Shown here: piece after piece, positions 16,836 through 26,766 of the stretch
How the letters are laid out: each line of letters opens with the position of its first letter
How positions within the stretch are numbered: position 1 is the stretch's first letter
Assembly (NCBI GenBank): GCA_039808665.1
Contig: JBDHTO010000002.1
Coordinates: forward strand, 1 to 32,712
Origin: JBDHTO01 sp039808665
GTDB lineage: Bacteria > Pseudomonadota > Alphaproteobacteria > Paracaedibacterales > JAKBAR01
DNA: 32,712 nucleotides
Direction: 5' to 3'
Notes under the pieces: model-generated
What the model was told of the DNA's origin: nothing
Database searches by the model: none
What the model saw: the letters and a program-made list of their open reading frames with translations, nothing else
Program-made: the position numbers and the translations under genes

Positions 16836-17306
16836 CTACCAACGATAATGAGCAAACGCTTTGTTTGCTTCCGCCATTTTATGCGTATCTTCACGCTTCT
16901 TCACAGAAGCACCACGGTTGTTAGAAGCATCCAAAAGCTCAGCAGCGAGACGCTCTGTCATTGTTTTTTCTGAACGCTTACGCGCATTAATAATCAACCA
17001 ACGAATAGCCAGAGCTTGCGCACGATCAGGACGAACCTCAACAGGAACCTGATAAGTCGCACCACCCACACGGCGAGAGCGAACCTCAACAGCAGGCTTT
17101 ACATTGCCCATAGCTTCATGAAACAAATCAAGAGCGCCTTTACCGCCCTTACCTTGAATACGCTCAAGAGCACCATAAACAATGGTCTCTGCAACAGATT
17201 TTTTGCCTTCATACATCACAGAGTTCATAAACTTTGTAATAACGAGATCTCCAAATTTTGGATCAGGAAGGACTTCCTTTTTAATAGCGGCGCGACGACG
17301 TGACAT
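16836..17306 (-). CDS. rpsG: 30S ribosomal protein S7
   Basis: S7 initiates assembly of the small-subunit head and lies at the E-site. The 156 residues start MSRRRAAIKKEVLPDPKFGD and contain the conserved KSVAETIVYGALERIQGK, VRSRRVGGATYQVPVEVRP and the C-terminal KKREDTHKMAEANKAFAHYRW. Length is exactly typical. It follows rpsL by 25 bp, too short for the S7-binding intercistronic hairpin of the E. coli str operon. Confidence 0.99.
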   Translation of the reverse strand: MSRRRAAIKKEVLPDPKFGDLVITKFMNSVMYEGKKSVAETIVYGALERIQGKGGKGALDLFHEAMGNVKPAVEVRSRRVGGATYQVPVEVRPDRAQALAIRWLIINARKRSEKTMTERLAAELLDASNNRGASVKKREDTHKMAEANKAFAHYRW

Positions 17307-17331
17307 GTCTCAAATTCCTCTTTATAACTTC

Positions 17332-17703
17332 TTACTTTGGTCTCTTCGCACCGTATTTGGAGCGAGCTTGCTTACGATCTTTTACACCCTGTGTATCAAG
17401 GGCACCACGGACGATGTGATAACGCACACCGGGCAAGTCCTTTACACGGCCGCCGCGAATCATCACAACAGAGTGCTCTTGAAGGTTATGACCTTCACCA
17501 GGAATATAACCCGTTACCTCAAAACCATTGGTAAGACGAATACGCGCAACCTTACGAAGCGCTGAGTTTGGCTTTTTAGGCGTTGTTGTGAATACACGTG
17601 TACACACACCACGCTTTTGAGGACACGCCTCAAGCGCTGGAACTTTATTACGCACTGGCTTTAGTACGCGAGGTTTACGAATTAACTGACTTACGGTTGG
17701 CAT
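17332..17703 (-). CDS. rpsL: 30S ribosomal protein S12
   Basis: S12 lines the decoding centre. The 123 residues start MPTVSQLIRKPRVL and contain TTTPKKPNSALRKVARIRL and the GGRVKDLPGVRYHIVRGALD loop. Lys43 and Lys88, the usual sites of streptomycin-resistance changes, are both Lys, and Asp89, the residue methylthiolated by RimO in many bacteria, is present; from this I infer a wild-type, streptomycin-sensitive S12. It is the first gene behind the promoter in the rpoC-rpsL gap and begins the str group. Confidence 0.99.
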   Translation of the reverse strand: MPTVSQLIRKPRVLKPVRNKVPALEACPQKRGVCTRVFTTTPKKPNSALRKVARIRLTNGFEVTGYIPGEGHNLQEHSVVMIRGGRVKDLPGVRYHIVRGALDTQGVKDRKQARSKYGAKRPK

Positions 17704-17744
17704 TAATAAACTGTCCTTTTATACAAATAGTATACATTAAGTAA

Positions 17745-17824
17745 GTGGAGACTTTTGCTTTTGGCATCCTACGCGCTGCTTGAAAAAAAGTCAACGGTAT
17801 TTCAGCTTAAAACAAAAGCTCCAC
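17745..17824. repeat. Imperfect 12-bp inverted repeat flanking the str promoter
   Basis: Plus-strand arms are caaaagctccac (17813-17824) and gtggagacttttg (17745-17757); they are complementary over 12 bp with one extra base in the second arm. The promoter at 17766-17794 lies entirely between them. One arm is upstream of the predicted start site and the other at the very beginning of the message, so only transcripts reading through from rpoC could fold both arms into one stem. Confidence 0.6.
17766..17794 (-). promoter_or_regulatory. sigma70-type promoter for rpsL-rpsG-fusA-tuf
   Basis: On the minus strand, TTGACT (17794-17789) and TAGGAT (17771-17766) are separated by exactly 17 bp. They match the consensus hexamers at 5/6 and 4/6 positions. 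Transcription would start near 17759, about 55 bases before the rpsL ATG. It lies in the 129-bp rpoC-rpsL gap, the second-longest spacer inside the superoperon after the rplJ leader and rplL-rpoB gaps. The spacer contains a T7 run. Placement and spacing make this the best promoter in the window. Confidence 0.65.
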
Positions 17825-17832
17825 CTTCATTT

Positions 17833-20800
17833 TTAACTAATCAAGGCTTGATGATCTTCACCTGCTTGATTGGCTGGAAGAGAATCTGCATCTCTCTTGT
17901 GCGCAATCTCACGTAAATGAGAAACAACTCGCCCTGTTCCTGCTGGAATCAAACGTCCAACAATCACGTTTTCTTTGAGCCCGACAAGCTCATCTACTTT
18001 TCCTGAAATCGCTGCCTCTGTGAGAACACGTGTCGTTTCTTGGAACGACGCCGCAGAGATAAAGGATTTTGTTTGAAGCGATGCTTTTGTGAGTCCCTGC
18101 AATACAGGTATGCATCTTGCGGCTCTTCTGCCAGCATTTTCTGCTTCTTTGTTAACATGGTCGAACTCTACACGATCCACCTGCTCTCCTGAAAGGAGCG
18201 TTGTCTCGCCTGGATCCGTCACCTCAACCTTTTGAAGCATCTGACGCACAATCACTTCGATATGCTTATCGTTAATTTTAATACCTTGCAGACGATAAAC
18301 TTGTTGAATTTCGCTTACAAGATAAGCGGCCAACGCTTCAACACCCATAATACGCAAAATATCATGGGGAACAGGGTTACCATCTACGATGATATCACCA
18401 CGTTTTACAACGTCCCCTTCATGCACTGTAACATGGCGACCCTTAGGCACCAAATACTCAATAGGCTGCCCATGCTCCTCTACAGGGATCAAAGTAATAC
18501 GACGTTTTGCCTTATAATCCTTACCATACTCAATACGGCCGTCAAACTCTGCAATAATCGCAGCATCCTTTGGACGACGCGCTTCAAAGAGTTCAGATAC
18601 CCGTGGAAGACCTCCGGTAATGTCTCTGTTTTTAGCAGCTTCTTGAGGAATACGTGCAATCAAGTCACCGGCCTTAATGGACGTACCATTCTCAGCAGAC
18701 AAAATTGCATCAACAGAAAGGAAATGTCTTGCTTCCAAACCGCTTTGCAAGATAACAGGGTTACCCTTTGCATCACGCAAGCTAATCATTGGCTTCAAAT
18801 CGGAACCACGTGCTTGCTGCTTCCAGTCCACAACCACACGCGAGGAAAGACCTGTAGATTCATCCACAACCTCACGAATAGAGACACCTTCCACAAGATC
18901 AACGTAGTGAATGATACCGTCTTTTTCCGCAACAATCGGTGCCGTAAATGGATCCCACTCAGCCAATTTATCCCCTGGCTTAATCTCTTGTCCTTCTTTG
19001 ACAAGAAGTCTGGAACCGTAGGGTAATCTGTGGCGTGCACGCTCACGATCTTTTCCATCAAGAATACATACCTCTGAAATACGAGAAATGACGATCTGAG
19101 CACCGGCTGAGTTCACAGCAACGTTGGGGTTTTTCAAGGCGATCTTACCAGCATAAGCAGACTCTAAGCTTGATTGCTCAGCACCCATTTTTGCGGCACC
19201 ACCAATGTGGAATGTACGCATGGTTAGCTGAGTACCAGGCTCACCAATGGACTGAGCAGCGATAACACCTACTGCTTCACCAATATTAGCGGTTGTTCCA
19301 CGTGCAAGATCACGTCCATAACATGCTCCACAGATACCGACATCTGATTCACAGGTAAGGACAGAACGAATCATAACAGTATCCACACCGGCTTCTTCGA
19401 TGGTTTCAACTTCATCTTCTTGAATCAGTGTGCCTTGTTTGACAATCACATCTCCCGTCATCGGATGAAGAATATCCACAGACGCTGTACGACCAAGAAT
19501 ACGCTCACCCAAGGATGCAATAATATCACCGCTTTCAATCACAGCGCGCATTAAAATACCCTTTGACGTACCACAATCAGGTTCTGTGACAATACAATCT
19601 TGAGCAACGTCCACAAGACGACGTGTCAGGTAACCAGAGTTCGCTGTTTTCAGCGCTGTATCCGAAAGCCCCTTACGTGCACCGTGCGTGGAAATAAAGT
19701 ACTCAAGAACGTTCAAACCTTCTTTGAAGTTTGAAATGATCGGAGTTTCCAAAATATCCCCAGAAGGCTTCGCCATCAATCCACGCATACCCGCAAGCTG
19801 TTTCATCTGAGCTGCGGAACCACGTGCTTTGGAGTGTGCCATCATGTAAACCGCGTTCAAAGGTTCACCAGGAGCAGCCTCCGACATCGCAGACATCATC
19901 GCATCAGCAATTTTGTCCGTACATTGAGACCAAGCATCCACAACCTTGTTGTATTTTTCACCCTGGGTAATCAAACCATCGAGGTATTGTTGCTCATACT
20001 CAGAAACCGCTTGTTTTGTTTTAGAAATAAGTTGTTTTTTCTCTGTTGGAATGATGAGATCTTCACGACCAAAAGAAATACCGCTGGTTGTTGCGTATTT
20101 AAAGCCAAGACCCATAATACGATCCACAAAGATCACAGCTTCCTTTTGGCCACAGAATCTGTAAACCGTATCAACTAGTGTTCCAATTTCTTTGGATGTT
20201 TGAATTTGGTTTACAAGGGCAAAGGGAATATTGATGTTTTGTGGAATAATTTGCCAAAGCAACAAACGGCCAGGTGTTGTTTCCGCACGAATAACTGATT
20301 TTGTCCCATCGGCATTTTTGATTTCCAAACGCGCTTTGATGCGACTATGGAGATGCACGGCCTTTTCATGTAGGGCTTTTTCAACTTCATCAATACTGAC
20401 AAACGCCATACCCTCACCTGTCATACCTTCTCGATCAAGAGAAAGATAGTAAAGACCCAGTACGATATCTTTTGAAGGAACGATAATCGGTTGTCCGTTT
20501 GAAGGGCTGAGAATGTTGTTTGTGGACATCATAAGCACACGCGCTTCAAGCTGAGCCTCAAGAGACAAAGGCACGTGAACCGCCATCTGGTCTCCGTCAA
20601 AGTCCGCGTTAAACGCTGTACAGACCAAAGGATGAAGCTGAATCGCTTTTCCTTCAATCAAGATAGGTTCAAAAGCCTGGATACCCAAACGGTGAAGTGT
20701 CGGTGCACGGTTCAAAAGAACGGGGTGCTCACGAATAACTTCTTCGAGAATATCCCAAACCTCTGGACGCTCTTTCTCAACCATACGCTTCGCTGCCTTG

Positions 20801-21987
20801 AGTGTGCTTGCAAGTCCATAACGTTCCAAACGTGAGTAAACAAACGGCTTGAAAAGCTCCAAGGCCATCTTCTTTGGAAGACCACACTGATGCAATTTAA
20901 GCTCAGGTCCTACAACAATCACAGAACGACCTGAATAATCCACACGTTTTCCAAGAAGGTTTTGACGGAAACGTCCTTGCTTACCCTTAAGCATATCTGC
21001 AAGGGATTTAAGCGGACGCTTATTCGCACCCACAATTGCACGACCACGACGACCGTTATCAAACAAAGCATCCACAGATTCTTGAAGCATACGCTTTTCG
21101 TTTCGCACAATAATCTCTGGTGCACGAAGCTCAATCAATCGCTTCAAACGATTGTTACGGTTGATCACACGACGATACAAATCATTCAAATCACTGGTTG
21201 CAAATCTTCCACCATCCAAAGGAACAAGGGGGCGAAGCTCTGGTGGAATGACCGGAACGATATCCAAAATCAACCACTCTGGCTTTGTTTCCGACTCAAT
21301 AAATGCTTCAATAATTTTGAGGCGTTTCGCGAGTTTCTTGCGACGCATTTCAGAGGATGTCTCAAGAAGTTCTTCGCGAAGTTCTGCACGTTCTTTTTCT
21401 GGATTAATTTTTTGAAGCATGACTTTGAGGGCTTCAGCACCAATACCTGCTGTAAATGCATCTTCGCCAAATTCGTCTTGAGCACGGAGATATTCATCAT
21501 CAGATACAAGCTGACCCGCTTTAAACGGCGTCATGCCGGGATCAAGAATAACGTAGCTTTCGAAATAAAGAACGCGTTCAAGATCCTTAAGTGTCATATC
21601 AAGCAGCAATCCAATGCGGCTTGGCAACGATTTTGTAAACCAAATATGTGCAACGGGTGAAGCAAGCTCAATATGTCCCATGCGATCGCGACGAACTTTG
21701 CTGAGTGTCACTTCAACGCCGCACTTTTCACAAATAACGCCACGGTATTTCATACGCTTATACTTACCACACAAGCATTCATAATCCTTAATTGGACCAA
21801 AAATACGTGCACAGAAAAGCCCGTCCCGCTCTGGTTTAAATGTTCGGTAGTTAATTGTTTCAGGTTTCTTGACCTCACCATAAGACCAAGAACGAATCAT
21901 CTCCCCACTGGCGATGGCAATCTTAATACCATCAAAACCAGGGGCAATGTCGGTGCCGGAATGTGCACGTTGAATTTGCTGAGCCAT
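17833..21987 (-). CDS. rpoC: DNA-directed RNA polymerase subunit beta'
   Basis: Beta' carries the catalytic magnesium and the clamp. The 1384 residues fit the alphaproteobacterial length. The N-terminal zinc ribbon has Cys71, Cys73, Cys86 and Cys89. The active-site motif NADFDGD is at 460-466, with Asp462, Asp464 and Asp466 chelating the metal. A second zinc site is visible as CESDVGICGACYGRDLARG in the C-terminal half, followed by the trigger-loop helix region with QSIGEPGTQLTMRTFH. The ATG is 27 bp after the rpoB stop. No insertion or split is seen. The 129 bp downstream hold a promoter rather than a clear terminator. Confidence 0.99.
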   Translation of the reverse strand: MAQQIQRAHSGTDIAPGFDGIKIAIASGEMIRSWSYGEVKKPETINYRTFKPERDGLFCARIFGPIKDYECLCGKYKRMKYRGVICEKCGVEVTLSKVRRDRMGHIELASPVAHIWFTKSLPSRIGLLLDMTLKDLERVLYFESYVILDPGMTPFKAGQLVSDDEYLRAQDEFGEDAFTAGIGAEALKVMLQKINPEKERAELREELLETSSEMRRKKLAKRLKIIEAFIESETKPEWLILDIVPVIPPELRPLVPLDGGRFATSDLNDLYRRVINRNNRLKRLIELRAPEIIVRNEKRMLQESVDALFDNGRRGRAIVGANKRPLKSLADMLKGKQGRFRQNLLGKRVDYSGRSVIVVGPELKLHQCGLPKKMALELFKPFVYSRLERYGLASTLKAAKRMVEKERPEVWDILEEVIREHPVLLNRAPTLHRLGIQAFEPILIEGKAIQLHPLVCTAFNADFDGDQMAVHVPLSLEAQLEARVLMMSTNNILSPSNGQPIIVPSKDIVLGLYYLSLDREGMTGEGMAFVSIDEVEKALHEKAVHLHSRIKARLEIKNADGTKSVIRAETTPGRLLLWQIIPQNINIPFALVNQIQTSKEIGTLVDTVYRFCGQKEAVIFVDRIMGLGFKYATTSGISFGREDLIIPTEKKQLISKTKQAVSEYEQQYLDGLITQGEKYNKVVDAWSQCTDKIADAMMSAMSEAAPGEPLNAVYMMAHSKARGSAAQMKQLAGMRGLMAKPSGDILETPIISNFKEGLNVLEYFISTHGARKGLSDTALKTANSGYLTRRLVDVAQDCIVTEPDCGTSKGILMRAVIESGDIIASLGERILGRTASVDILHPMTGDVIVKQGTLIQEDEVETIEEAGVDTVMIRSVLTCESDVGICGACYGRDLARGTTANIGEAVGVIAAQSIGEPGTQLTMRTFHIGGAAKMGAEQSSLESAYAGKIALKNPNVAVNSAGAQIVISRISEVCILDGKDRERARHRLPYGSRLLVKEGQEIKPGDKLAEWDPFTAPIVAEKDGIIHYVDLVEGVSIREVVDESTGLSSRVVVDWKQQARGSDLKPMISLRDAKGNPVILQSGLEARHFLSVDAILSAENGTSIKAGDLIARIPQEAAKNRDITGGLPRVSELFEARRPKDAAIIAEFDGRIEYGKDYKAKRRITLIPVEEHGQPIEYLVPKGRHVTVHEGDVVKRGDIIVDGNPVPHDILRIMGVEALAAYLVSEIQQVYRLQGIKINDKHIEVIVRQMLQKVEVTDPGETTLLSGEQVDRVEFDHVNKEAENAGRRAARCIPVLQGLTKASLQTKSFISAASFQETTRVLTEAAISGKVDELVGLKENVIVGRLIPAGTGRVVSHLREIAHKRDADSLPANQAGEDHQALIS

Positions 21988-22014
21988 TATCTATTCTCCT
22001 TAAAACACCAACGA

Positions 22015-25000
22015 TTAATACTTTTGTTCAAAAGAAACATTAAGACCAAGAGATCTCAATTCCTTCACAAGAACGTTAAAGGACTCAGGAACACCCGCTT
22101 CCATGTTATCATCACCACGCACGATCGACTCGTAAGCCTTTGTACGTCCAGCAACGTCATCGGATTTGATGGTAAGCATTTCTTGAAGTGTAAAGGCAGC
22201 ACCATAAGCTTCGAGCGCCCAAACCTCCATTTCACCAAATCTTTGACCACCAAATTGCGCTTTTCCTCCAAGAGGCTGCTGCGTAACCAAACTGTACGGT
22301 CCGATGGAACGTGCGTGAATCTTATCATCCACAAGATGGTGGAGCTTAAGCATATAAATTTGCCCCACAGTCACAGGACGCTCAAATGCTTCACCTGTGC
22401 GACCATCAACCAGGGTCACCTGACCTGATTTATCAAATCCAGCAAGCGCCAGTTGTGCCGTAATGTCATCTTGATGTGCACCATCGAATACAGGAGTTGC
22501 CAAAGGTACACCACGAGAAATATTTGATGCCAACTCAATGACTTCAACTTCGTTCAAAGCGTCAATATCCTTTTGATCTGACTTCGAAGAGTACACTTCT
22601 TTCAAAGAATCACGTAATCCCTTTTCATCGGTTTTCTTATTTTTAAAAGAATCCAATGAAGCTTGAATCTTAAGACCAAGTCCATAAGCTGCTGCACCCA
22701 AGTGTGTTTCCAAAATCTGCCCCACGTTCATACGTGACGGAACACCCAGCGGGTTGAGAATAATATCAACCGGTGTACCATCTTCAAGATGTGGCATATC
22801 CTCGAGAGGAACGATTCTTGAGACAACACCCTTGTTACCGTGACGTCCTGCCATCTTATCGCCAGGTTGAAGTTTACGCTTCACCGCGATAAAGACTTTT
22901 ACCATCTTAAGAACACCAGGAGAGAGTTCATCACCACGACGAAGTTTATCGACTTTGTTTTCAAATTTTTCTTGGAGTTTTGCAACACTTGCATCGATCT
23001 CACGCTTGAGGTCTTCGACTTCACGCATGACCTTATCATCACCAACAACAAGTTGACGAAGATGTGAGCGTGGCATTTCATCCAGAATTTTCTTTGTAAG
23101 TTTGACACCTGTTTTTACATCTTTTGGTCCAGAAACAAGCTGTTGACCAACAAGTTTTTCTTCAAGTCGTTGGAAGAAACTTCCGTCCAAAATCATGCGT
23201 TCTGCATCACGATCTTTGGCAAGTTTATCAATTTCTTGACGTTCAATCGCAATAGCACGTTCGTCTTTATCCACACCACGACGAGAAAACACACGAACTT
23301 CGACAACCGTACCGCTTACTCCTGGAGGAACGCGCAAAGAGGAGTCTTTAACATCCGCTGCTTTTTCACCAAAAATAGCGCGCAAAAGCTTCTCTTCAGG
23401 CGTCATAGGCACTTCACCTTTTGGTGTAACCTTACCGACGAGAATATCTCCTGCCGCGACTTCAGCACCCACATACACGATACCTGCTTCGTCAAGATGA
23501 CCCAAAGCTTCGTCGCCTACGTTTGGAATATCACGTGTAATTTCTTCGTTGCCGAGTTTTGTATCACGTGCCATGACTTCGAATTCTTCGATATGAATCG
23601 ATGTGAATACGTCGTCCCGTGCAATGCGCTCTGAAATAATAATAGAGTCTTCGAAGTTATAACCTTGCCAAGACATAAACCCAACAAGAACGTTACGTCC
23701 CAAAGCCAACTCACCAAGATCCGTGGATGGACCGTCGGCAATGATATCACCGGCCTTAATCACATCACCCTTTTTCACAAGGATACGCTGGTTGATACAT
23801 GTGCTCATGTTGGAGCGTTGAAACTTCATAAGGTTATAGATATCCACACCAAGTGTAGACTCATCTTTTTCTGTTGCACGAATCACAATATGACGACCGT
23901 CAACCTGATCAACGATACCATCTCGTTTTGCAACAACTGTTGCACCAGAATCTCTCGCGACCACAGGCTCCATACCCGTACCTACAAAAGGTGCTTCTGG
24001 GCGCAGAAGCGGAACCGCCTGACGTTGCATGTTTGATCCCATCAATGCGCGGTTCGCGTCATCGTTTTCAAGGAAAGGAATGAGAGATGCAGCCACAGAA
24101 ACAAGCTGCTTTGGAGAAACGTCAATAAGGCTAATTTCTGTTTTTGGGAAAATACCAAATTCACCAGATTTACGTGCGGTCACAAAGTCTTCAACAATCT
24201 CACCATCTTTAGAAAGAGTGGTACTTGCCTGAGCAATAATGTGACGATTTTCTTCCATGGCTGTGAGGTAGACAACCTCATCTATCGCTTTGCCATTGGC
24301 AACTTTTCGGTAAGGACTTTCGATGAATCCGTATTGGTTCACCTTTGCAAAAGTCGCAAGAGAGTTAATCAAACCAATGTTTGGACCTTCTGGTGTTTCA
24401 ATCGGGCAAATACGTCCATAGTGCGTGGGATGAACGTCACGTACTTCGAATCCTGCACGATCTCTGGAAAGACCACCTGGTCCAAGGGCTGAAAGACGAC
24501 GTTTATGGGTAATTTCTGAAAGTGGGTTTGTCTGATCCATAAATTGGGAAAGCTGAGAGGATCCAAAGAACTCACGTACCGCAGCCGCAACAGGCTTTGC
24601 GTTGATCAAATCATGGGGCATTACGGCATCAATATCAACGGCTGCCATACGCTCACGAATGGAGCGTTCCATCCTGAGCATACCGATACGATATTGATTC
24701 TCCAAAAGCTCACCAACAGAACGTACACGTCGGTTTCCAAGGTTATCGATATCATCGATTTCTCCACGACCATCTTTAAGCTCCAAGAGCACACGAATGA
24801 TGGCAATAATATCGCCTTTATTCAAAACGCGCATGGTATCAGGTGTATCAAGACCAAGGCGTGCATTCATTTTTACGCGACCCACAGCGGAAAGATCGTA
24901 CTTTTCAATATCAAAGAAAAGACCACGATAAAGAAGCTCTGCACCTTCAAGGGTTTGAGGTTCACCAGGACGGAGAATACGGTAAATATCCAAAAGCGCT

Positions 25001-26181
25001 TCTTCACGGTTTTGGTTTTTATCCGCCATCAGTGTATTACGTAAATAAGGTCCCACATTCACGTGATCAATATAAAGAACAGAGAATTCTTTAACTTTGA
25101 GATCATCCAAAATCTTGAGTGTATCTTCTGTAATTTCCTCACCAGCTTCGATAAAAATCTCGCCCGTTTTTGCATCAATGTAATCATGAGCAATGTACTG
25201 ACCAAGAAGATCAGAGGCTTCAACCTTAACCTGCTCCAATCCTTCACTTGCAATTTTCTTTGCAAGTCTTGGTGTCATCTTAGTACCAGCAGATGCAACA
25301 ACTTGACCTGTTTTTGCATCAACTAAATCAGAAAATAATTTGACGTTTTTGTAACGGTCAGCGTTATAGGTTGTTTCCCAGCCCGTCTTATTTTTCTTAT
25401 AGGGTGTCAGCGCATAAAATGCGTGAAGGATTTCCTCACGGCTCATCCCAGAAAGAAGATGACTCGGAGGGAGCTCTCCCTTAAGCTCATATTCTTCACG
25501 AATTTTTGAAGATTCATCTGAATCAAGAGCAAGCAAAAACGTACTTATCGGCATTTTACGACGACGATCAATACGAACACTCAAAAGATCTTTTGGATCA
25601 AATTCAAAATCAAGCCAAGAACCACGATAAGGGACAACACGTGCCGCAAATAGATATTTACCAGAAGAGTGCGTCTTTCCTTTGTCATGATCAAAGAAAA
25701 CACCAGGGCTTCTGTGCATTTGGGAGACGATCACGCGCTCAATACCATTTACGATGAATGTGCCGCGGTCCGTCATAAGAGGCATATCGCCCATGTAAAC
25801 GTCTTGCTCTTTGATGTCGCGGATGGACTTCGCACCTGTGTCTGCATCAATATCCCAAACAACAAGTCGGAAGGTCACCTTCAAAGGCGCAGCGTAGGTC
25901 ATTCCACGCTGACGGCATTCTTCCTCATCATACTTTGGCTCATCGAAATCATAGCGGAAAAATTCAAGCTGAACTTTCCCAGAAAAATCTTTCACAGGGA
26001 AAACGCCCTTGAAAACTTCCATCAGACCGAGATTTTTTCTTTTTTCATGGGCTGTGTCCATTTGTAAGAACGCATCGAATGACGATTTTTGTAGCTCGAT
26101 AAGATTAGGCATAGGAGCTACTTCTCCAATACGTCCGAAACTTTTACGAAAACGCTTGCGGCCTGTGAATGATCTCAGCAT
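22015..26181 (-). CDS. rpoB: DNA-directed RNA polymerase subunit beta
   Basis: Beta forms the other pincer of the polymerase and the rifampicin pocket. The 1388 residues are normal for alphaproteobacteria. Rifampicin cluster I is at about 540-570 (GSSQLSQFMDQTNPLSE, then HKRRLSALGPGG). The Asp, His and Ser positions most often mutated to resistance keep their sensitive residues; Thr replaces the second Asn of the E. coli FMDQNN stretch. Further signatures are GRICPIETPEGPNIGLI and, near the C-terminus, GKAQFGGQRFGEMEVWALEAYGA (given in part). A ribosome-binding AGAGGAA precedes the ATG. It follows rplL after a 156-bp spacer. Confidence 0.99.
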   Translation of the reverse strand: MLRSFTGRKRFRKSFGRIGEVAPMPNLIELQKSSFDAFLQMDTAHEKRKNLGLMEVFKGVFPVKDFSGKVQLEFFRYDFDEPKYDEEECRQRGMTYAAPLKVTFRLVVWDIDADTGAKSIRDIKEQDVYMGDMPLMTDRGTFIVNGIERVIVSQMHRSPGVFFDHDKGKTHSSGKYLFAARVVPYRGSWLDFEFDPKDLLSVRIDRRRKMPISTFLLALDSDESSKIREEYELKGELPPSHLLSGMSREEILHAFYALTPYKKNKTGWETTYNADRYKNVKLFSDLVDAKTGQVVASAGTKMTPRLAKKIASEGLEQVKVEASDLLGQYIAHDYIDAKTGEIFIEAGEEITEDTLKILDDLKVKEFSVLYIDHVNVGPYLRNTLMADKNQNREEALLDIYRILRPGEPQTLEGAELLYRGLFFDIEKYDLSAVGRVKMNARLGLDTPDTMRVLNKGDIIAIIRVLLELKDGRGEIDDIDNLGNRRVRSVGELLENQYRIGMLRMERSIRERMAAVDIDAVMPHDLINAKPVAAAVREFFGSSQLSQFMDQTNPLSEITHKRRLSALGPGGLSRDRAGFEVRDVHPTHYGRICPIETPEGPNIGLINSLATFAKVNQYGFIESPYRKVANGKAIDEVVYLTAMEENRHIIAQASTTLSKDGEIVEDFVTARKSGEFGIFPKTEISLIDVSPKQLVSVAASLIPFLENDDANRALMGSNMQRQAVPLLRPEAPFVGTGMEPVVARDSGATVVAKRDGIVDQVDGRHIVIRATEKDESTLGVDIYNLMKFQRSNMSTCINQRILVKKGDVIKAGDIIADGPSTDLGELALGRNVLVGFMSWQGYNFEDSIIISERIARDDVFTSIHIEEFEVMARDTKLGNEEITRDIPNVGDEALGHLDEAGIVYVGAEVAAGDILVGKVTPKGEVPMTPEEKLLRAIFGEKAADVKDSSLRVPPGVSGTVVEVRVFSRRGVDKDERAIAIERQEIDKLAKDRDAERMILDGSFFQRLEEKLVGQQLVSGPKDVKTGVKLTKKILDEMPRSHLRQLVVGDDKVMREVEDLKREIDASVAKLQEKFENKVDKLRRGDELSPGVLKMVKVFIAVKRKLQPGDKMAGRHGNKGVVSRIVPLEDMPHLEDGTPVDIILNPLGVPSRMNVGQILETHLGAAAYGLGLKIQASLDSFKNKKTDEKGLRDSLKEVYSSKSDQKDIDALNEVEVIELASNISRGVPLATPVFDGAHQDDITAQLALAGFDKSGQVTLVDGRTGEAFERPVTVGQIYMLKLHHLVDDKIHARSIGPYSLVTQQPLGGKAQFGGQRFGEMEVWALEAYGAAFTLQEMLTIKSDDVAGRTKAYESIVRGDDNMEAGVPESFNVLVKELRSLGLNVSFEQKY

Positions 26182-26286
26182 GAACTTCCTCTTTGATGTT
26201 TAACGATTCAAAAATATCTTTGACATTTCCTTGATAAGAGCGACAACACTCTCACAAAGCAAATGTCCGATTAGAAAACGACGATA

Positions 26287-26310
26287 GGGGTTCTGCCGAA
26301 GCAGAACACC
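26287..26310 (-). promoter_or_regulatory. UUCG-capped hairpin between rplL and rpoB (attenuator or processing site)
   Basis: In the 156-bp rplL-rpoB spacer the minus-strand RNA forms GTTCTGC-TTCG-GCAGAAC (26307-26290), seven perfect pairs with a very stable tetraloop, extendable by a GGG/CCC pairing around a bulge. No U-run follows, so this is not a standard terminator. E. coli has an attenuator and RNase III site at the same junction, which sets the ratio of ribosomal protein to polymerase; a similar role here is inference. The rest of the spacer shows no gene. Confidence 0.6.
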
Positions 26311-26337
26311 CTGTCAATCATCCGGCAAAGGAAAAGG

Positions 26338-26712
26338 TTATTTAACCTCAACTTTTGCACCAGCTTCTTCGAGAACTTTTTTGATTTTATCAGCTTCGTC
26401 CTTGGATACGCCTGTTTTAACTGGCTTTGGCGCACCTTCAACGAGATCTTTAGCTTCTTTGAGGCCAAGACCTGTGATAGCACGAACTTCTTTAATCGCA
26501 TTGATTTTGTTCGCACCGCCATCCACGAGGACAACGTCAAACTCTGTCTTTGCTTCAGCTTCACCAGCAGCAGGAGCTGCAGCAGCAGCCACTGCAACTG
26601 GAGCAGCAGCGCTTACACCCCATGTTTCTTCAAGTTGCTTCACAAGGTCAGCAGCTTCAAGAATGGTAAGCTTTGAAAGTTCATCAACGATTTTTTGTAG
26701 GTTAGCAGACAT
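26338..26712 (-). CDS. rplL: 50S ribosomal protein L7/L12
   Basis: L7/L12 forms the flexible stalk, present in several copies, that recruits GTPase factors. The 124 residues consist of an N-terminal dimerisation helix (about 1-33), an Ala-rich hinge near 37-57, and the C-terminal factor-binding domain with EFDVVLVDGGANKINAIKEV and the GLGLKEAKDLVEGAPKPVK signature. A strong AGGAG sits 6 bases before the ATG, consistent with high expression. It follows rplJ by 54 bp. Confidence 0.99.
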   Translation of the reverse strand: MSANLQKIVDELSKLTILEAADLVKQLEETWGVSAAAPVAVAAAAAPAAGEAEAKTEFDVVLVDGGANKINAIKEVRAITGLGLKEAKDLVEGAPKPVKTGVSKDEADKIKKVLEEAGAKVEVK

Positions 26713-26766
26713 TTATAACTCCTAATTTTGTTCTATTCTCAATAACAATACACACAAAACGAGATC

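Noticed and set aside
14916..16973. Long plus-strand open frames opposite fusA, rpsG and elsewhere opposite rpoB/rpoC
   Set aside because: They overlap essential genes fully, have low-complexity translations typical of antisense frames, and lack ribosome-binding sites.
17795..17832. Rho-independent terminator after rpoC
   Set aside because: An AGCTT/AAGCT stem precedes the T7 run, but it is only five pairs and the T-run belongs to the promoter spacer; too weak to call.
26290..26317. Perfect TTGACA in the rplL-rpoB spacer as an rpoB promoter
   Set aside because: The positions 16-18 bp downstream fall in the hairpin and carry no -10-like hexamer.
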